Source: Mesorhabditis belari (lineage: Eukaryota > Nematoda > Chromadorea > Rhabditida > Rhabditidae). From it: DNA of 64,000 nucleotides. This document shows positions 49,230 to 61,611 of this stretch, one piece after another. Where the stretch lies: positions 2,046,501 through 2,110,500 of the forward strand of contig CAUEEP010000731.1 in assembly GCA_958450365.1 (NCBI GenBank), given 5' to 3'. A program made the translations under genes and the position numbers. Positions within the stretch are counted from its first letter, which is position 1; the number at the start of each line of letters is the position of its first letter. A model generated the notes under the pieces. That model was not told the origin of the DNA. It made no database searches and saw only the letters and a program-made list of their open reading frames with translations.

Positions 49230-49286
49230 CGCCGAGTGAACGCAACACGAGTAACGCTTCTTGCCTTGTCGAGAACGACGTGATTC
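49230..49286 (-). other. Probable 5' UTR of the hyaluronidase gene
   Basis: The minus strand has TTATTTTCAG ending at 49287, a strong acceptor with no donor needed if it is a spliced-leader site. The 57 bases after it lead to the ATG without another ATG. Either trans-splicing or an upstream 5' UTR exon would explain it. Confidence 0.5.
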
Positions 49287-49918
49287 CTGAAAATAAAAAA
49301 GTTAAAAGGTTTGCACATAAAATTACACGAATTTTAATGTTCTAAACAGGTTTAATAGTTTGAGAAAGGTATTAGGTATGTAATTTGAATTCCTAAGCGA
49401 TAGTAATTCAAATCTTTAATTTCCAAAGCCACAGGCTGAGTGAAAGCCTTTTAATGAGACCGTTCGGACAAATTTCTGACAAATGGCCGCCACGGAATGT
49501 GCAAAACCAAATGTAATGTTACTAGAGCCGCAATAGCAATGATATTTCAAATAAAAACATTGACACTCAATGGACACAACAAAGATCATTTCAATCTTTG
49601 AGACTCTGAAAGTTTCAAAAATCACCAGCCCATTCCAAAATGGTTTTCCCAAAAACACATACAGCCAAAGTCGAGAATCCGGGAAATGGAAGAGGAAAAG
49701 GTGAAACTCTTTTCCCAAACCGTCAGGGAAAAGGGCTTGTTTGAATAACACCCCTTTTCAAATTTTTTCTCCCAATTTTTCATTCACGATGAGCGATGCG
49801 AGAAAAAAGGTATAGGGCAACACATTATGCGCACCGATGATGTCGTAGATGTGATGCGAAAAAATTCGTTTTTCAAGATCGCTTTTTGGAACGGAAAAGA
49901 TGGAGAAAAACATCAAAA

Positions 49919-50128
49919 ATGGTCGAGACTTCTATTCCGGTTATAGGTAACAATTTACATTTACTATTACTGCAAAAGGCATTACACTTTTCGGAGAGAA
50001 CTTCCGATCGCACAATGACTCAAAAAAGTGTGATGCGAAACCCCGAAATTAGGCAACGAATCACCGAGAGTAGGGATCTGTTGGAAAAACTGGTCTTGTT
50101 TGTTGTGTCAAAGTACTTGTGTACCTGA
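49919..50128 (+). CDS. Weak ORF, possible last exon
   Basis: The frame is open from about 49839 and contains an ATG at 49919. It reads TMTQKSVMRNPEIRQRITES, then LLEKLVLFVVSKYLCT, and stops at 50128. An AATAAA lies about 35 bases after the stop, which supports a 3' end. A second frame just upstream (49827-49940) is also open and reads KIAFWNGKDGEKHQKW, so a frameshifted or spliced join is possible, but I could not find a donor/acceptor pair that makes one. The ORF is divergent from the hyaluronidase gene, starting about 0.6 kb from it. No family recognised. Confidence 0.28.
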   Translation: MVETSIPVIGNNLHLLLLQKALHFSERTSDRTMTQKSVMRNPEIRQRITESRDLLEKLVLFVVSKYLCT

Positions 50129-51141
50129 TGTTTGGTTTTGACACCGTTCAAATCGTGTCATGAATAAAATATGTAAAAAACATCGTACAAGTCGATGAGC
50201 GTTTCAAGGATTGAGACAGGTTTTTTTTAAGAATTTCATTATTAATCGTGTTGTGGCTAAACAAGTAATAATGAAGTTTTGATGCGAAAAATGAAATCAA
50301 ATTTTTAACAAAAAAATTTCTCCAATTGTAGCCATTTTAAAGTTTAAATAAATAAAATTTGGGGTAAAAACAATGTCACAATGACCCCGATCAACTGGTT
50401 GAGTCAATACGGTTCATTGTTCCTCATCAAGTGGTCGAACAGAGGTGGGGAAAAGGATAATAACCGCATATCCTCTAGGTAAATCAAACAATAGGCGAAT
50501 CCCCTCAAAAAAAACGAGCACAAATGCCATTGTTTCGCGATTTTACCCGAATGCAATGAGGTAATGTCTAGGTGTGCAATGGGCTTAAAATCGAGGCTAA
50601 ATGGGTAGGTTTTGATGAAAAATCAGCGAAAAGGCATTAATCCATTCAATAAACCGTCATAAAGCTGTCAGATGGCCTTAAGCAAGCTTGGAGTTGGGGA
50701 AACATGCAAAAATTGGGCTTTCCAGAACCAAAGCAACAACAAGAAAGCTTGTGACGATATTGGCTTTTAAAAACAGGTCAAAATTGACAAGTTTAAGTGA
50801 ACTTCAAGGTGAAAACTTTACCAAATATCAGTTCTGTTTTCGATCAAAACGAACTAGCAACGATCGTCATTTAGCGCAAACTCGCGCAAATAGTATTTAA
50901 CTTTCAAAAAACCACCAAAAATAACCTTTTGAATTGAAGAGTTCCGGAGAATTTCCCTCAAAGAGGCACGCCGAAATTGTAAAGAGGATGAGAAATGACG
51001 TCGTTTTCGGCACTCCCTCGTGACTTTGCGGAGAAACCCGGACCTAAAATAAGAAAATTTAGCTTAAAACTTTAAACTTTCAGTAAAATGTCAAGAGAAC
51101 ATCAGAAAAAAGAAAATTTAGAAGAAGTGCAAGTGAATTGA

Positions 51142-51549
51142 AGGGGGTGGGACAAATGCGACCTTTTTTTGCGCACCTGGACATTTGCGCACCTTTTTTT
51201 GCTGGAAAAGGCCTTAGGAAAGGTCGTAGAGCTTCAAAAATGTTTTCATATAAGGGAATCGTATGCGTAGATTCCGAATTTCGACAAATCAGACCTCGCT
51301 GACACGTCAAATTTGGGCTAAAAGGCAAAAACTGCGGAAAAGCGTTAAGTTGCGTAGTTTTTGTCTTTTAGCCCAAATTTGACGTGTCAGCGAGGTCTGA
51401 TTTGTCGAAATTCAGAATCTACGCATACGATTCCCTTATTTGGAAATATTTTCGAAGCTCTACGGCCTTGCCTAAGGCCTTTTCCAGCAAAAAAAAGGTG
51501 CGCAAATGTCCAGCTGCGCAAAAAAAAGGTCGCATTTGTCCCACCCCCG
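51142..51549. mobile_element. Palindromic element family C with 9-bp target duplication
   Basis: Ends are GGGGTGGGACAAATGCGACC and its complement. Arms of roughly 170-190 bases are almost complementary and include TTTTGCCTTTTAGCCC / TTTTTGTCTTTTAGCCC near the centre. The flanks on both sides read GAATTGAAG. A 9-base duplication is the size made by Mutator-like transposases. Confidence 0.8.
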
Positions 51550-51734
51550 AATTGAAGGAAAAATGTAAAATTCGTCAATTAAATACCTAGTCAAGTGCAT
51601 GAACGTAAAGATATTCAGGAAATGAGCTGATATTCTTTTTGGGTAAAATTGCTCTGCAAAGTTACCATTTTTTCTAGCATTTGGATTTTATTTTGACACC
51701 AGCCGAATTCTGACTGGATGTTTTGGAGCACCGC

Positions 51735-51805
51735 TTCGTCGCCATGGCGCAGTCGGAAGCTCGCTTGTCTATAACCCACACGATCCGGGTTGGATTCCCG
51801 GGTGT
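51735..51805 (+). pseudogene. tRNA-Met-like sequence, degenerate
   Basis: Reads ATGGCGCAGTCGGAAGC (A box), TGTCTATAAC (anticodon loop of a CAT tRNA with one base apparently missing) and CCGGGTTGGATTCCCGG, a well-paired T arm. Confidence 0.5.
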
Positions 51806-52563
51806 TTCACCCAAGTCTGATTTTTAAAAATTGTTTTCAAATAGCAAAACTACAATATATTCTAAAGTTTTCTAAATAAGTTTTGGCTTTTTTGGCTCAA
51901 AGAAGGCTGAGAAAAAGCCCGTACAGACAAACGGACGGACACTGCTCTTTTATATATAGCAGTCAGCGGGGTACGTGAATTAAAATTCGAAGAAGCGTTC
52001 AATACTTGATAATTTTGAAACTAAATTTTTTTTAAAAGGCTTTTCAAAATTGTCTCCTTTTCTCGCTCGCCCTTACGCAGCACTTGCCCAACAAAGCGGT
52101 CAAGAAAAGACAAATTTTGATCGGAAAAAAAGCGGGCCACAAATCTGCCCAGGTGGAGCCCAATTTATGACAAGACGTAGGTCGTTTATGGCCCGAAGAA
52201 GCAAAGAACGAGGTCTCGTGACATAAAGAACGGCTGGGCGGAGAAGAGGGAATGGGTGGGTGGGACAGGTGATACCTGTTAATACTGAGAGATTTGAATT
52301 TAAAGGTTGTACAAGTGCTGAAAAAAAATGCCGTAAATTTGTCACATTGCCTCACATTGCCTGTACAAGATTACGGTGGTCGAGAAAACTTTGAAGCGTT
52401 AATGGAGCGTTAAAATTGCCGAATCATTTCTAGAACTTTCAGTATAACAAATTAAAGATCAATTGTCTTGCTAAAATATCTCAAGAGAAATGAGCTGCAA
52501 TATTATTTGATCTCCCAATTTCAGACCGTTCATTTTGAAACCCAATACTTCTCACTTAAAATT

Positions 52564-52638
52564 ATTGGGTTGATGCATAATTATCCGGACTTCTTTTTTG
52601 CGTGCTTGTATCTTGCTTGTATTATGCATCAACCCAAT
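52564..52638. repeat. Perfect 18-base inverted repeat
   Basis: ATTGGGTTGATGCATAAT at 52564 and its exact complement at 52621, with a 39-base loop. Confidence 0.88.
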
Positions 52639-52789
52639 AGCATGTCCCTACAACTCACAATTCAATCGATTACCAGTCTGCTCGTAGGCAGTTGACCGCT
52701 AAGCTTAAAACTTTGAATATCGAAATCAAAATAGTTCAGTGATTGAAGCCAAAGCTCTCAAAGTGTATTCATTTATACTAATCCTAAAC

Positions 52790-52975
52790 CATGTCCCATT
52801 CTACCGTAATCTTGTCTCTATTTTTCATCTAATCTATCCACTTATTGTCTGATTCTGTAAAGATTCATAAAGGATATCGAAAGAAATAAAAAAAGTGGAT
52901 AGATTGAATAAAAAATAGAGTAATAATAAGACAGAAATAAGACAAGATTACGGTAGAAAGGGTTTAGAAAACGGA
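52790..52975. mobile_element. Palindromic element family E
   Basis: Starts CCATGTCCCATTCTACCGTA and ends GATTACGGTAGAAAGGGTTT. Related copies lie at 9449-9590 and 57187-57352, all with GTCTCTATTTTT and its complement near the ends and TTTAGAAAACGGATT on one flank. Confidence 0.8.
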
Positions 52976-53037
52976 ATTTCAGATCTAACTCTGTCACTGT
53001 TTTATGTGTTTTCAAATTTTTATCTTTCATTTTTTAT

Positions 53038-56000
53038 TTAAGCATCTCGAAATCGTAAAATTTTCTTTTTTGCCTCAAAATTGGGTATAATTTCGTGCTT
53101 TGGTTGATCAGTAAACGGTTCTCGACATCGCTGATGAATATGCCGAATGATGACGAGGTGAGCGAAGGAGATTCGATATGAGGTGAACTGAAAAACTTCT
53201 CTTCATTCAAATTCGTTTGTAATTTTATCAAGATCCTTTTGGAAAATTGAAAAAAAAAGATCATTGCCAAATGAAGCCGAAAACAGCGTGGCTTACCACT
53301 TTTCTTTTCTCTTCAAAGATTTAAACGAAAACTGTTGCATATTGGGGTATTGTTGTTCTAAATCTAATCCAGCTACACAACACCACTGTTAAAGGTATAT
53401 TTATTTGAAACGAATAATGAATTACAACACAATGGAGGAAATTTCTATCCCTAGTTACCCCTATGACGCAAATGTTGTTAAAAACCCAAAATAATGGGAA
53501 AAAGAATCAATCTTTCTAGCCGTCGGGATCGAACCCTTGACCCTCCGACTAGGAGACAAGACTCCTATCCAGTCGGCTAAAGGTATACAACTTTTAGTGG
53601 GGTTCAATTTGAGCCCAATTTTTTGCTTTTACACATAAAAATTTGGCATTATTGAAAATGAATCCATTAAAAAACCGCACTGAATTAATCTCAAGAAAAT
53701 CGTTTGCTAGCGAGAAAGCTTGAAACATGAAATTTTACTTGTAAACAAAGTTCAATTTTTCAAAGGGTTCGGCTTGAGTTTAAGCTTTTCAACGGTAATA
53801 ACAGTACAAGCCTTAGGATTTTCACCGTAAAATTGATGTTTTTTCAAGGTAAACTACACAAAACGTAACGACTCAGGCTCAAGCACGCAAAACATTTTCA
53901 TTTTTTACTAGTTCCACTCACTTATAAGCCTTAAACAGCTCAAGTTTTATTGTTATCTATTAATATTTTTTTTCCAACTCACAATGTCAATAATCTCGAC
54001 GTATCCATTGTGTTTCGCGGCCAAATCCTCCCCGGATCGTACGGCCAGAAGATGCAAAAAATTCGTGATGAAGCGACACGCCAACTCGTTGATCACAATC
54101 GGAATGAAAGCTCTCGAATTAAAAGTTTCAAATTTAAAAATATTGTTCAATTCGAAAACATTGGTAAATTAAAATTTTCTTTCTCTAGCTGAGCCCCCTA
54201 ACTTTGAAACTCAACTTTTTAAGGTGATATTTTTACTCGAACCCTTACAAAGGCTCAGCTTTCTGTGTTCCGATAGCAAGCTTCTAAATGTTGGCCATAT
54301 TTCGAAGTAGAAACTTGTTAATATTATCTCATTTTCAAAGGGAACTTATACCTAATTGTTCAAGAAGAAAAAAAGAATAAAACTAGCATTTTTTATGCGT
54401 TTCAAAATGCGATATGTTGGACTGATGAACTTGTACTTGTAAACTAATTAGGGAAGTATTTTTTTTGAAAAACTCTAAGCCAATCCAAACTTAAGTCGAG
54501 CATTTTTGCTCATCAAACTGAAGTTAAAGTCTTTTTCCGTAATTGAGCTCGATAACTTTGAAACTCGATTTTCACATGCTGATTTTTGACTCGAACTCCT
54601 ACAAATCTCGAGCTTTCTGTGTTCTGATAGCTAGTTTTAAAGTAATGTCTATATTTTGGATTCAAAAGATGTATTCGTGTCACAAAATAAACGAATAGAA
54701 ACTTGTAATGATAACTTAAAAGTTTTGGTGACTTTTTCGGGTCTCTTGTTCAATTTCGAGTTTCAAAGTGCACCGGCTGTACTGAAGTGTGGATCCTAAT
54801 CACAACAAATATTCAAAAACTCACAAAAACTTAAGCAATTACAATTTAATCGTAGAAAAGGACAAGTAAAATGAATTACCTACTTCAAAAAAACCCTGTT
54901 TCAAGTTGAAGTGATCTTTCAAAAGGCTTATGTAATTAGTGCTGCCCTTCTTGCTGGAGGTTAATAGTTTTTCAAACTTTTCCAAACTTTTTCAGTTTAT
55001 TAGTTATTTTAAAAGCTTGTGCCATTTCTCATTTTTGTTTGCTTACCTAGTTGATTACAAATTCTCGTTTAATTGATCTTTTAAAAGGTTTTAAAAAGTT
55101 CGTGTTTTAAATTGGATCACTTTAACTACAAGACAGTTTGTAAAATGACTCATTTCAGAGTAATTGACCAAGAAAACGGCTGTGAAAACGAAGGTTGAAA
55201 TAGGTTCGGCTGAAATTTTCCTATTTCTCTACCATTTCTCTACAAATGCGACCTTTTTTTTGCGCACCCGGACATTAGCGCACCTTTTTTTGCGCACCTT
55301 GCCCATTAGCGCACCCTTTTTCGCGTTTTAAAAAAGCTAATATTAGCCAATTTCTATTCCAAAAGTTCTTTTTCTATTTTTCTAGGTAATTTTAGGGCGT
55401 AGAATCGAAATTTTGACATATCAGAGCTCGTGGAAACAAACGGACGGAGTTATACAAAGAGAAAAATCGACAATTTTCTGTAATTTGATCTAGCCGTTTT
55501 GTCTTTCAAATTGGTTCCACACGCTCTGATATGTCAAAATTTCGATTCTACGCCCGAAAATTACCTAGAAAAACAACATTTGGAATAGAAATTGGTTAAT
55601 ATTAGCTTTTTAGAGCTTTTTTAAAACGCGAAAAAAGGTGCGCTAATGTCCGGGTGCGCAAAAAAAAGGTCGCATTTGTCCCACTCCCGTAAATTGGAGA
55701 TTTTTCTTTTCACTAGAAATTTGTTGATTACAAATTCTCGTTTAATTGCCTTATAAAGTTGCTGTTTCAATTGTTGTAAGGTAGAAGTTATGATTTGAGG
55801 TGATTTATGTAATATGTTAGAGGATAAATGGCAGGGATGTTTTTCCAAAGAATTTTATATATAACAAATTGTTTTTTTTCTTTTTCCATAAAACTATTCA
55901 TTTTAGCTTATCATTTCTTTTGATTTTCTTGTGAATTTTTTGTGCATTCTCACCTCGTTGATTGTAAATTCTCGTTCAACTGATACTTCTCAGCCCAAAG

Positions 56001-58646
56001 CACCCGTTCAGCTCGGCGACGATACGCCCTTTTGTTGAAGATATATAGCAAAATCATGATCTGAATACTGAATAAAAGCTGGACTTTGATTACGGTAGTT
56101 TTTGGTGATCTCGGATATTCTTTAATTATCTGTTTTGATTAGTTGACGCCTACAAACCTAAATGGTAGAGAAATAGGAAAATTTCATCGGAACCTATTTC
56201 CACCTTCGTTTTCCCGGTCGTTTTCTGGGTCAATTGCTCTGAAATTTTCTACAGATTTTGTCTACAGATTAAAATCGAAATTTTCAACTTCTAGACAAAA
56301 TTGGAAAGCAATCGGCCAAGAAACGAAGGATGAATTTGGAATTTTTCCCATGTCTACTAGATAGAAAGAAAGCGAAAGTCTACTAAAAAGATAGAAAGCG
56401 TGTCTCAAAGTGTTTTAGTGTCTACCTAAAGATAGAAAGCGTGTTTCAAAGTGAACAATTACTCGGATTGAAAAGAGAAACCAATGCCAATGCGATTTCA
56501 CTACAACACTCGTTGTCACCTTTATTCTGGTATTTTGATTTATTTTGAATCTAGCTTAGCATTGTTGATAGTTTTAACCAAGCTACAATATCCTCAACTT
56601 CTCATCCACGCTTACCACAGCTGAAAGGCATGCGGTCGTGAAAGAAAACGTCAAGAGGACGATGTCGGCATTTGGCACTGAAAAAGACAAGTTTCAATTT
56701 CTCGTCTTTCGTCAATGAAATCTTTTTCGTGAATACCAGTATCGCCTACCTATTGAGCTCTTTTGAAAGGCCACCATACCACAAGCACCAAGCACCTAAA
56801 GATATTCAGTTATTCAGTTATTATTCAATTAATACAAGATGATTCCAGTTATTTATCTGACTAGCTGAAAAGAAAAGTATTCAATCAATTAACTACGAAA
56901 TAAGTTAAATGTTAGATAAAGGAAATGTTTGACTTTGTCTTTGTCTTTGTGTTTCGGAAGAATTTGAAATACAACTCTTGATTTTTGATTCGAGAAAACA
57001 AACCGTTACAAAAATGAGAAACGCCTGCAGTGCACAGCTGCGGCCACCCGTTGCATAGACCTAAGTTTTTCGATATTCAATGTTTCAAGTTTCACCATCA
57101 TTTTCTCATGATCATACTAGCAATTATATTATTATAGCTAAGCGAATTTTATAGCCTTTTATAGCAATTATAGCCTTGAGTTTGATCTCCTAATCCGTTT
57201 TCTAAAACTTGTCCCCTTTCCTCTTCTATCATAATCTTCATTTTTTTTTTGTTTGATTCTGTTCACAAAGAATATAGAAAGATACAAAAATAGAGACAAG
57301 ATTACGGTAGAAAAGGGGAAAGAGGACATGTTTTAGGAAACGGATTAGAGGATTACCAAAAATTCCCCTCACTCGCACAGAAATCGTCGCCAGCAATCTC
57401 TCCATCGCAATCGAGATCATACTGACGTGATAAAGGAATAAACCGAAGAGAAAGCATATGAAAATCGCTTGTTTCTGAAACGAATTGACGTCAAGAATGT
57501 CAAGAATATGGACATAGAATTAGGTTTTTAAGAATATTCAAGCACAAAGTCATTAACTTCAAGGCTCATTCATGTTTGTTCTCAAAGTTGAAACTTGATT
57601 GTGCCACGTGTTCAAAGTGTATTCCTTTTACCCTAATCTAGCCGCCATTTTTCATTCGATCAGCCAAATTAATCAAATTCGATGAGGGAATCCAAAGGCT
57701 CAGTCAATGATACCAAAATTGAGCTGATCGAAAGGAAAACTGGTGCGTGGATTACGGGAGTTTCCCTAGATTGGGTGAACTTTAGAAACTGTTGATACCG
57801 TATTTTGTCTAATAGTGTAGTGCAATAGTGTCTAATAGTGTCTAACAGTGTGTACGAGGCTGTACTATGCACTCTCATTAGATTATCAGATAATTATTTA
57901 TTATAATACTACCCATTAGGCAATGGGAAATGAAAAGAAAGAGTAACTCGCAGTTAAAAACATTGAGTTTCAAATGAACTTTTACTTGAGCCAATTGGTC
58001 CGGAATAATCGTGACCATTTGTTTGCGCTTGAATACCGTATTTTCTCTAATAGTAGTGCACCGTGAGCGTCGCCTAAATTGCTCGAAATCTCAAAAGCCG
58101 CTTATCAGAACCTATCGATGTGGGGTCGGAAAATGTAGCTGACGATGAGATCCAGTGGGGGATTAGAGTGTTGAGCCTCTGTGAAAACTTAGAAATCGTA
58201 AAATAGCCGTAAAATAGTGACCAACTCGGCTCGCTGGGGTGCACTACTATTAGAGAAAATACGGTAATCGTTTTGTTTAGCAAAATTTTGTTCCACCTCT
58301 GCAAAGTCCCCAGTTTCAACTTTGACACTGTGTCTCTCAAAACGCATTCTTTAGTTGTTAGCTTCTTGAATGCTTTTTAAAGATTTATAGCCTAATAAAG
58401 TTGAATATGAATTGCAAGGCCAAAGTCAAAGTAAACCAAAGTCACTGTGAAGTGGATACGGGAGTAAAAGTTGGTAAGCATATTTGTTTATTTTTACACA
58501 ATAGTTTTGAGCATGTTGAAATTGGTAACTATTTTTTTTTAGCACCCACCACAATGGGATCAAAATGCCCTCCCGCCTCGATGATCATGTGGTATTCACC
58601 GGCTGAGATGCACCAACCCGCCACACAATTCACAACCAATAAAGTT
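53038..58646 (-). CDS. Serpentine chemoreceptor, Sra superfamily (class ab-like), transmembrane segments 2-7
   Basis: Eight exons joined in phase: 58646-58550, 57474-57373, 57060-57010, 56795-56750, 56677-56616, 56060-55954, 54112-53983, 53187-53038. Transmembrane segment 2 reads TLLVVNCVAGWCIS. Segment 3 reads IFICFLFGLFLYHVSMISIA and ends in MERLLAT, the arginine motif of this superfamily. Segment 4 is CALQAFLIFVLGACGMV. Segment 5 is ADIVLLTFSFTTACLSAVI. The loop before segment 6 has the family signature EKYQLNENLQSTR, followed by FIPIVINEL, and segment 7 is SYRISFAHLVIIRHI. The tail is short and basic. These are G-protein-coupled chemosensory receptors of nematode neurons. The first exon, with the start and segment 1, must end in phase 2 upstream of 58646 and was not found. 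The stop overlaps an AATAAA. The TM2 exon uses a GTGGGT donor. Hairpin repeats sit in several introns. Confidence 0.88.
53508..53590 (-). pseudogene. tRNA-like sequence near the chemoreceptor 3' end
   Basis: TTAGCCG pairs with the 3' CGGCTAG in six of seven positions. GACT/AGTC forms a D stem and GGGTTCGATCCC is a B box. The T stem is broken. It lies in the last intron of the chemoreceptor. Confidence 0.5.
55246..55686. mobile_element. Palindromic element family C, diverged copy
   Basis: Shares CAAATGCGACCTTTTTTTGC and GCGCACC ends with the copy at 51.1 kb but has a different interior (TTTTAAAAAAGCTAATATTAG and GATATGTCAAAATTTCG repeats). It lies in the long intron between the sixth and seventh chemoreceptor exons listed. 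Confidence 0.78.
58034..58266. mobile_element. Palindromic element family B, copy 4
   Basis: Near-perfect ends (TACCGTATTTTCTCTAATAG and TTAGAGAAAATACGGTA). It lies in the intron between the TM2 and TM3 exons of the chemoreceptor gene. Confidence 0.88.
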
Positions 58647-59552
58647 CTAAAAAGTTTCTTTTAGAAATTTGATCATTCTAAGTTGTTAAAATATCAGAGA
58701 CTCAGGAAAAGTTTGTTTGTTTGTTTGTTTGTTTGAAAAGTTTGCTTCAACTTATCCATCTGCATTTAAAATCGGGCAATAAGGCTTAAAATTCGCTAGT
58801 TTCAACAAAAATTCGCTTAGCTACTTAAGAGAGAAACTTGTAGTTTCAAATTAAGTAGGATTAAGTACAAATCGATTTTTACAGTTTAGTTTATTCTTGA
58901 AAATGAAAACAACGATATAGAAGAATTTAGAAAATTTAGTTCTTTTAGAATTTGGTTCTTCTAGAATTTGGTTCTTTTAGAATTTAGTTCTTCTAGAATT
59001 TGGTTCTTTTTAGCATCAGCTTTTAGCTTTTTTTAGCAACCAATAGAGTTCAAAAAAACTTTCTTTCAAGAAAGACTTTCAGAGAATCAGCTAAAAAGGA
59101 CACAGTTCAATAAAAAAAATCGTTGTTTAGAGAAATTTTGTATTTCTTAAAACTTTGAATCTGCAGTTTAACTCGATTTTACCTTTCAGAAGGGTCAGAA
59201 TCAAGCTGTTCACATTGAAACTAAGAAAAGAAGCCCTACTTTTTCTAATGCAATGAAATGAATCTTCTGAACTAGATATTTGTTAAAAATTGGTCTTAAT
59301 ATTGCACTTTTTATTGGAAACTTTAAATTTTGCGATTAAAAATTCAACTTATTATAGATTTAAGGGAAGTTTGTTCACTAATTGATTAAAAAAAATAAAA
59401 CAAAAAGGATATTCTTTTCTTTGAAACACAATATTTACAATCAACAAGAAATTTTCTTTTTTGATTGCTGTAAATGATTTTTTTTAGAAATTAACAATAA
59501 ATAAAAAGTGAAAACGAAATGAAATTTGATTAAGCATTTATTTGAAAAATGC

Positions 59553-61123
59553 TTTTTTTTGTACAGCTTTGTGACTTTAAAAGAATTAAAATTAAAGAAT
59601 TAAAATTAAAGCTGAATTAAAGCCAAAGTTTGGAAAAAAGAATCCCAGCGTTAAAGCACCCGATTTCGATCTTACATTAAATATTTTGAAACACGTTTTT
59701 TTTTAATCTGATAGATATTTTGAATTTTAAGTTAACACCGTTATTTGAGCTCTTGAAACGATAAAGGTTGAACGTTGAACTTAGAATTTGTTTGTTTCAA
59801 CTTAAGCTGTCTTTTTGTTTGTTTAAGGATGGTTAATGGTGTGCTGCACATAGCTCAGAAATTGCTTAATCAAATTTGATTCCGAATTTTGTTTAGGGTT
59901 TTGGAGTGAAGCAATTGATAAGATTGATTGATAAAAATGATTGTCAATTAGAAGAAATTTGAAACTCTAAATTTTTCGTTACAATCCCTCTTTGAAATGA
60001 ATCAAAAATGAGCTTTCTTTTGATATTTTGTTTTCTTTGAAATTTTCCCTACTTTACAAAAGGAATTTCCAGAGTACTTTACAAAAGTATTGAAAGATTT
60101 GTATTGAAAGACAGATGAAACGCGAGGATATCTATATTAGTTTCAACTTTAGAGATCTTGTTGTTTGTTTGTCTTAATTAAGCAATTTCTGAATGTTGTT
60201 TAGATCATTGTTTTCATTTTCAAGAATAAACTAAACTTCTACAAATCGATTTTTACTTAATCCTACTTAATTAAGCAATTTCCGGGCTTTCTGCACACCA
60301 TTAACCTTCCTCAAACAAACAACAACATCTCTTAAGTTGAAACTAACAAATTTTAACAAACAAACAACTTTTAACAAACAACCAAAACTAGGCTGTTATT
60401 TTTTTTTTGTTAAATTATTGCCTGTTGAAACTTTTGCCAAACCTGAAATTCCGATGATATGGTCGTTTGAGGAAAATACAGCATAGAAAGTAGACGCTGA
60501 TTAGATTTGAGGCGAAATAAACGAGGAAACGAAGGGGATGAATCCATTCCTCGCGTTTCATCTGTCTTTCAATACAAATCTTTCAATACTTTTGTAAAGT
60601 ACTCTGGAAATTCCTTTTGTAAAGTAGGGAAAATTTCAAAGAAAACAAAATATCAAAAGAAAGCTCATTTTTGATTCATTTCAAAGAGGGATTGAAACGA
60701 AAAATTTAGAGTTTCAAATTTCTTCTAATTGACAATCATTTTTATCAATCAATCTTATCAATTGCTTCACTCCAAAACCCTAAACAAAATTCGAAATCAA
60801 ATTTGATTAAGCAATTTCTGAGTTATGTGTAGCACACCATTAACCGTCCTTAAACAAACAAAAAGACAGCTTAAGTTGAAACAAACAAATTCTAAGTTCA
60901 ACGTTCAACCTTTATCGTTTCAAGAGCTCAAATAACGGTGTTAACTTAAAATTAAAAATATCTATCAGATTCAAAAAAAACGTGTTTCAAAATATTTAAT
61001 GTAAGATCGAAATCGGGTGCTTTAACGCTGGGATTCTTTTTTCCAAACTTTGGCTTTAATTCAGCTTTAATTTTAATTCTTTAATTTTAATTCTTTTAAA
61101 GTCACAAAGCTGTACAAAAAAAA
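59553..61123. repeat. Giant inverted repeat, arms of about 570 bases
   Basis: Left arm 59553-60127 is the near-exact reverse complement of right arm 60550-61123. Checkpoints: GTACAGCTTTGTGACTTTAA at 59561 against its complement ending 61114, and GAAACGCGAGG at 60118 against CCTCGCGTTTC at 60549. The 420-base spacer has its own partial inverted match to 58850-58920. No open frame spans the arms. Confidence 0.9.
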
Positions 61124-61319
61124 CGTTTTATTTGGTCTATTTTCGGGCTTCTCCCTTTTAAAACCATCATTTGCTATTAGACGCACAAAAAGCAATTGAA
61201 AGCAAATAAAAAAACAAAAACAATAAATAAAAAACACAAAAACAAAAAGCAATAAATTTATGTTTCAACTTTTAAAACTTCAAGCATGATCAACAAGCCT
61301 AATTTGTAAAGGAAACAGA

Positions 61320-61611
61320 TACCGTAAATACTGTAATAGTACCCCGCCCCCATAATGACGGTGCGGAGTATTGCGTAGTCTAGCTATGAACGCATTTTTC
61401 TTGATACTGGTTTATGCTACAATGCTCTTTTAGGTACCAAAAAATAGCCCTGAATTTCAGCTATTTTTTGATACTAAAGACGCATTTTTTGAAAGTACGG
61501 GTGCTTTGCAAAAAAGTGAAATACTAAAGAATTTTTGCGACTACGCGACTGTACGGGGGCGGTGGGGTACTATTACATGATTACAGGGATACTATTACAG
61601 TATTTACGGTA
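61320..61611. mobile_element. Palindromic element family A, copy 5
   Basis: Both ends present; the right end is partly duplicated (GGTACTATTACATGATTACAG precedes the terminal copy). Confidence 0.87.

Larger units (their letters stand above)
50129..53037. other. Intergenic between the hyaluronidase side and the chemoreceptor
   Basis: Holds element C, a tRNA-Met-like sequence, a perfect hairpin and element E. A short plus-strand stretch at 50378-50445 reads MTPINWLSQYGSLFLIKWS before a GTGGGG and may be an exon, but I found no partner. Confidence 0.5.

Noticed and set aside
49416..49751. 111-codon minus-strand frame upstream of the hyaluronidase gene
   Set aside because: It starts and ends without splice signals and reads as AT-rich noise; the hyaluronidase 5' UTR acceptor is at 49287, downstream of it.
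51080..51590. Several frames on both strands
   Set aside because: All lie within the palindromic element C and mirror each other.
58401..58664. Plus-strand frame that looked like a metalloprotease fragment (SKCPPASMIMWYSP)
   Set aside because: The minus strand of the same bases encodes transmembrane segment 2 of the chemoreceptor, in phase with the following exons.
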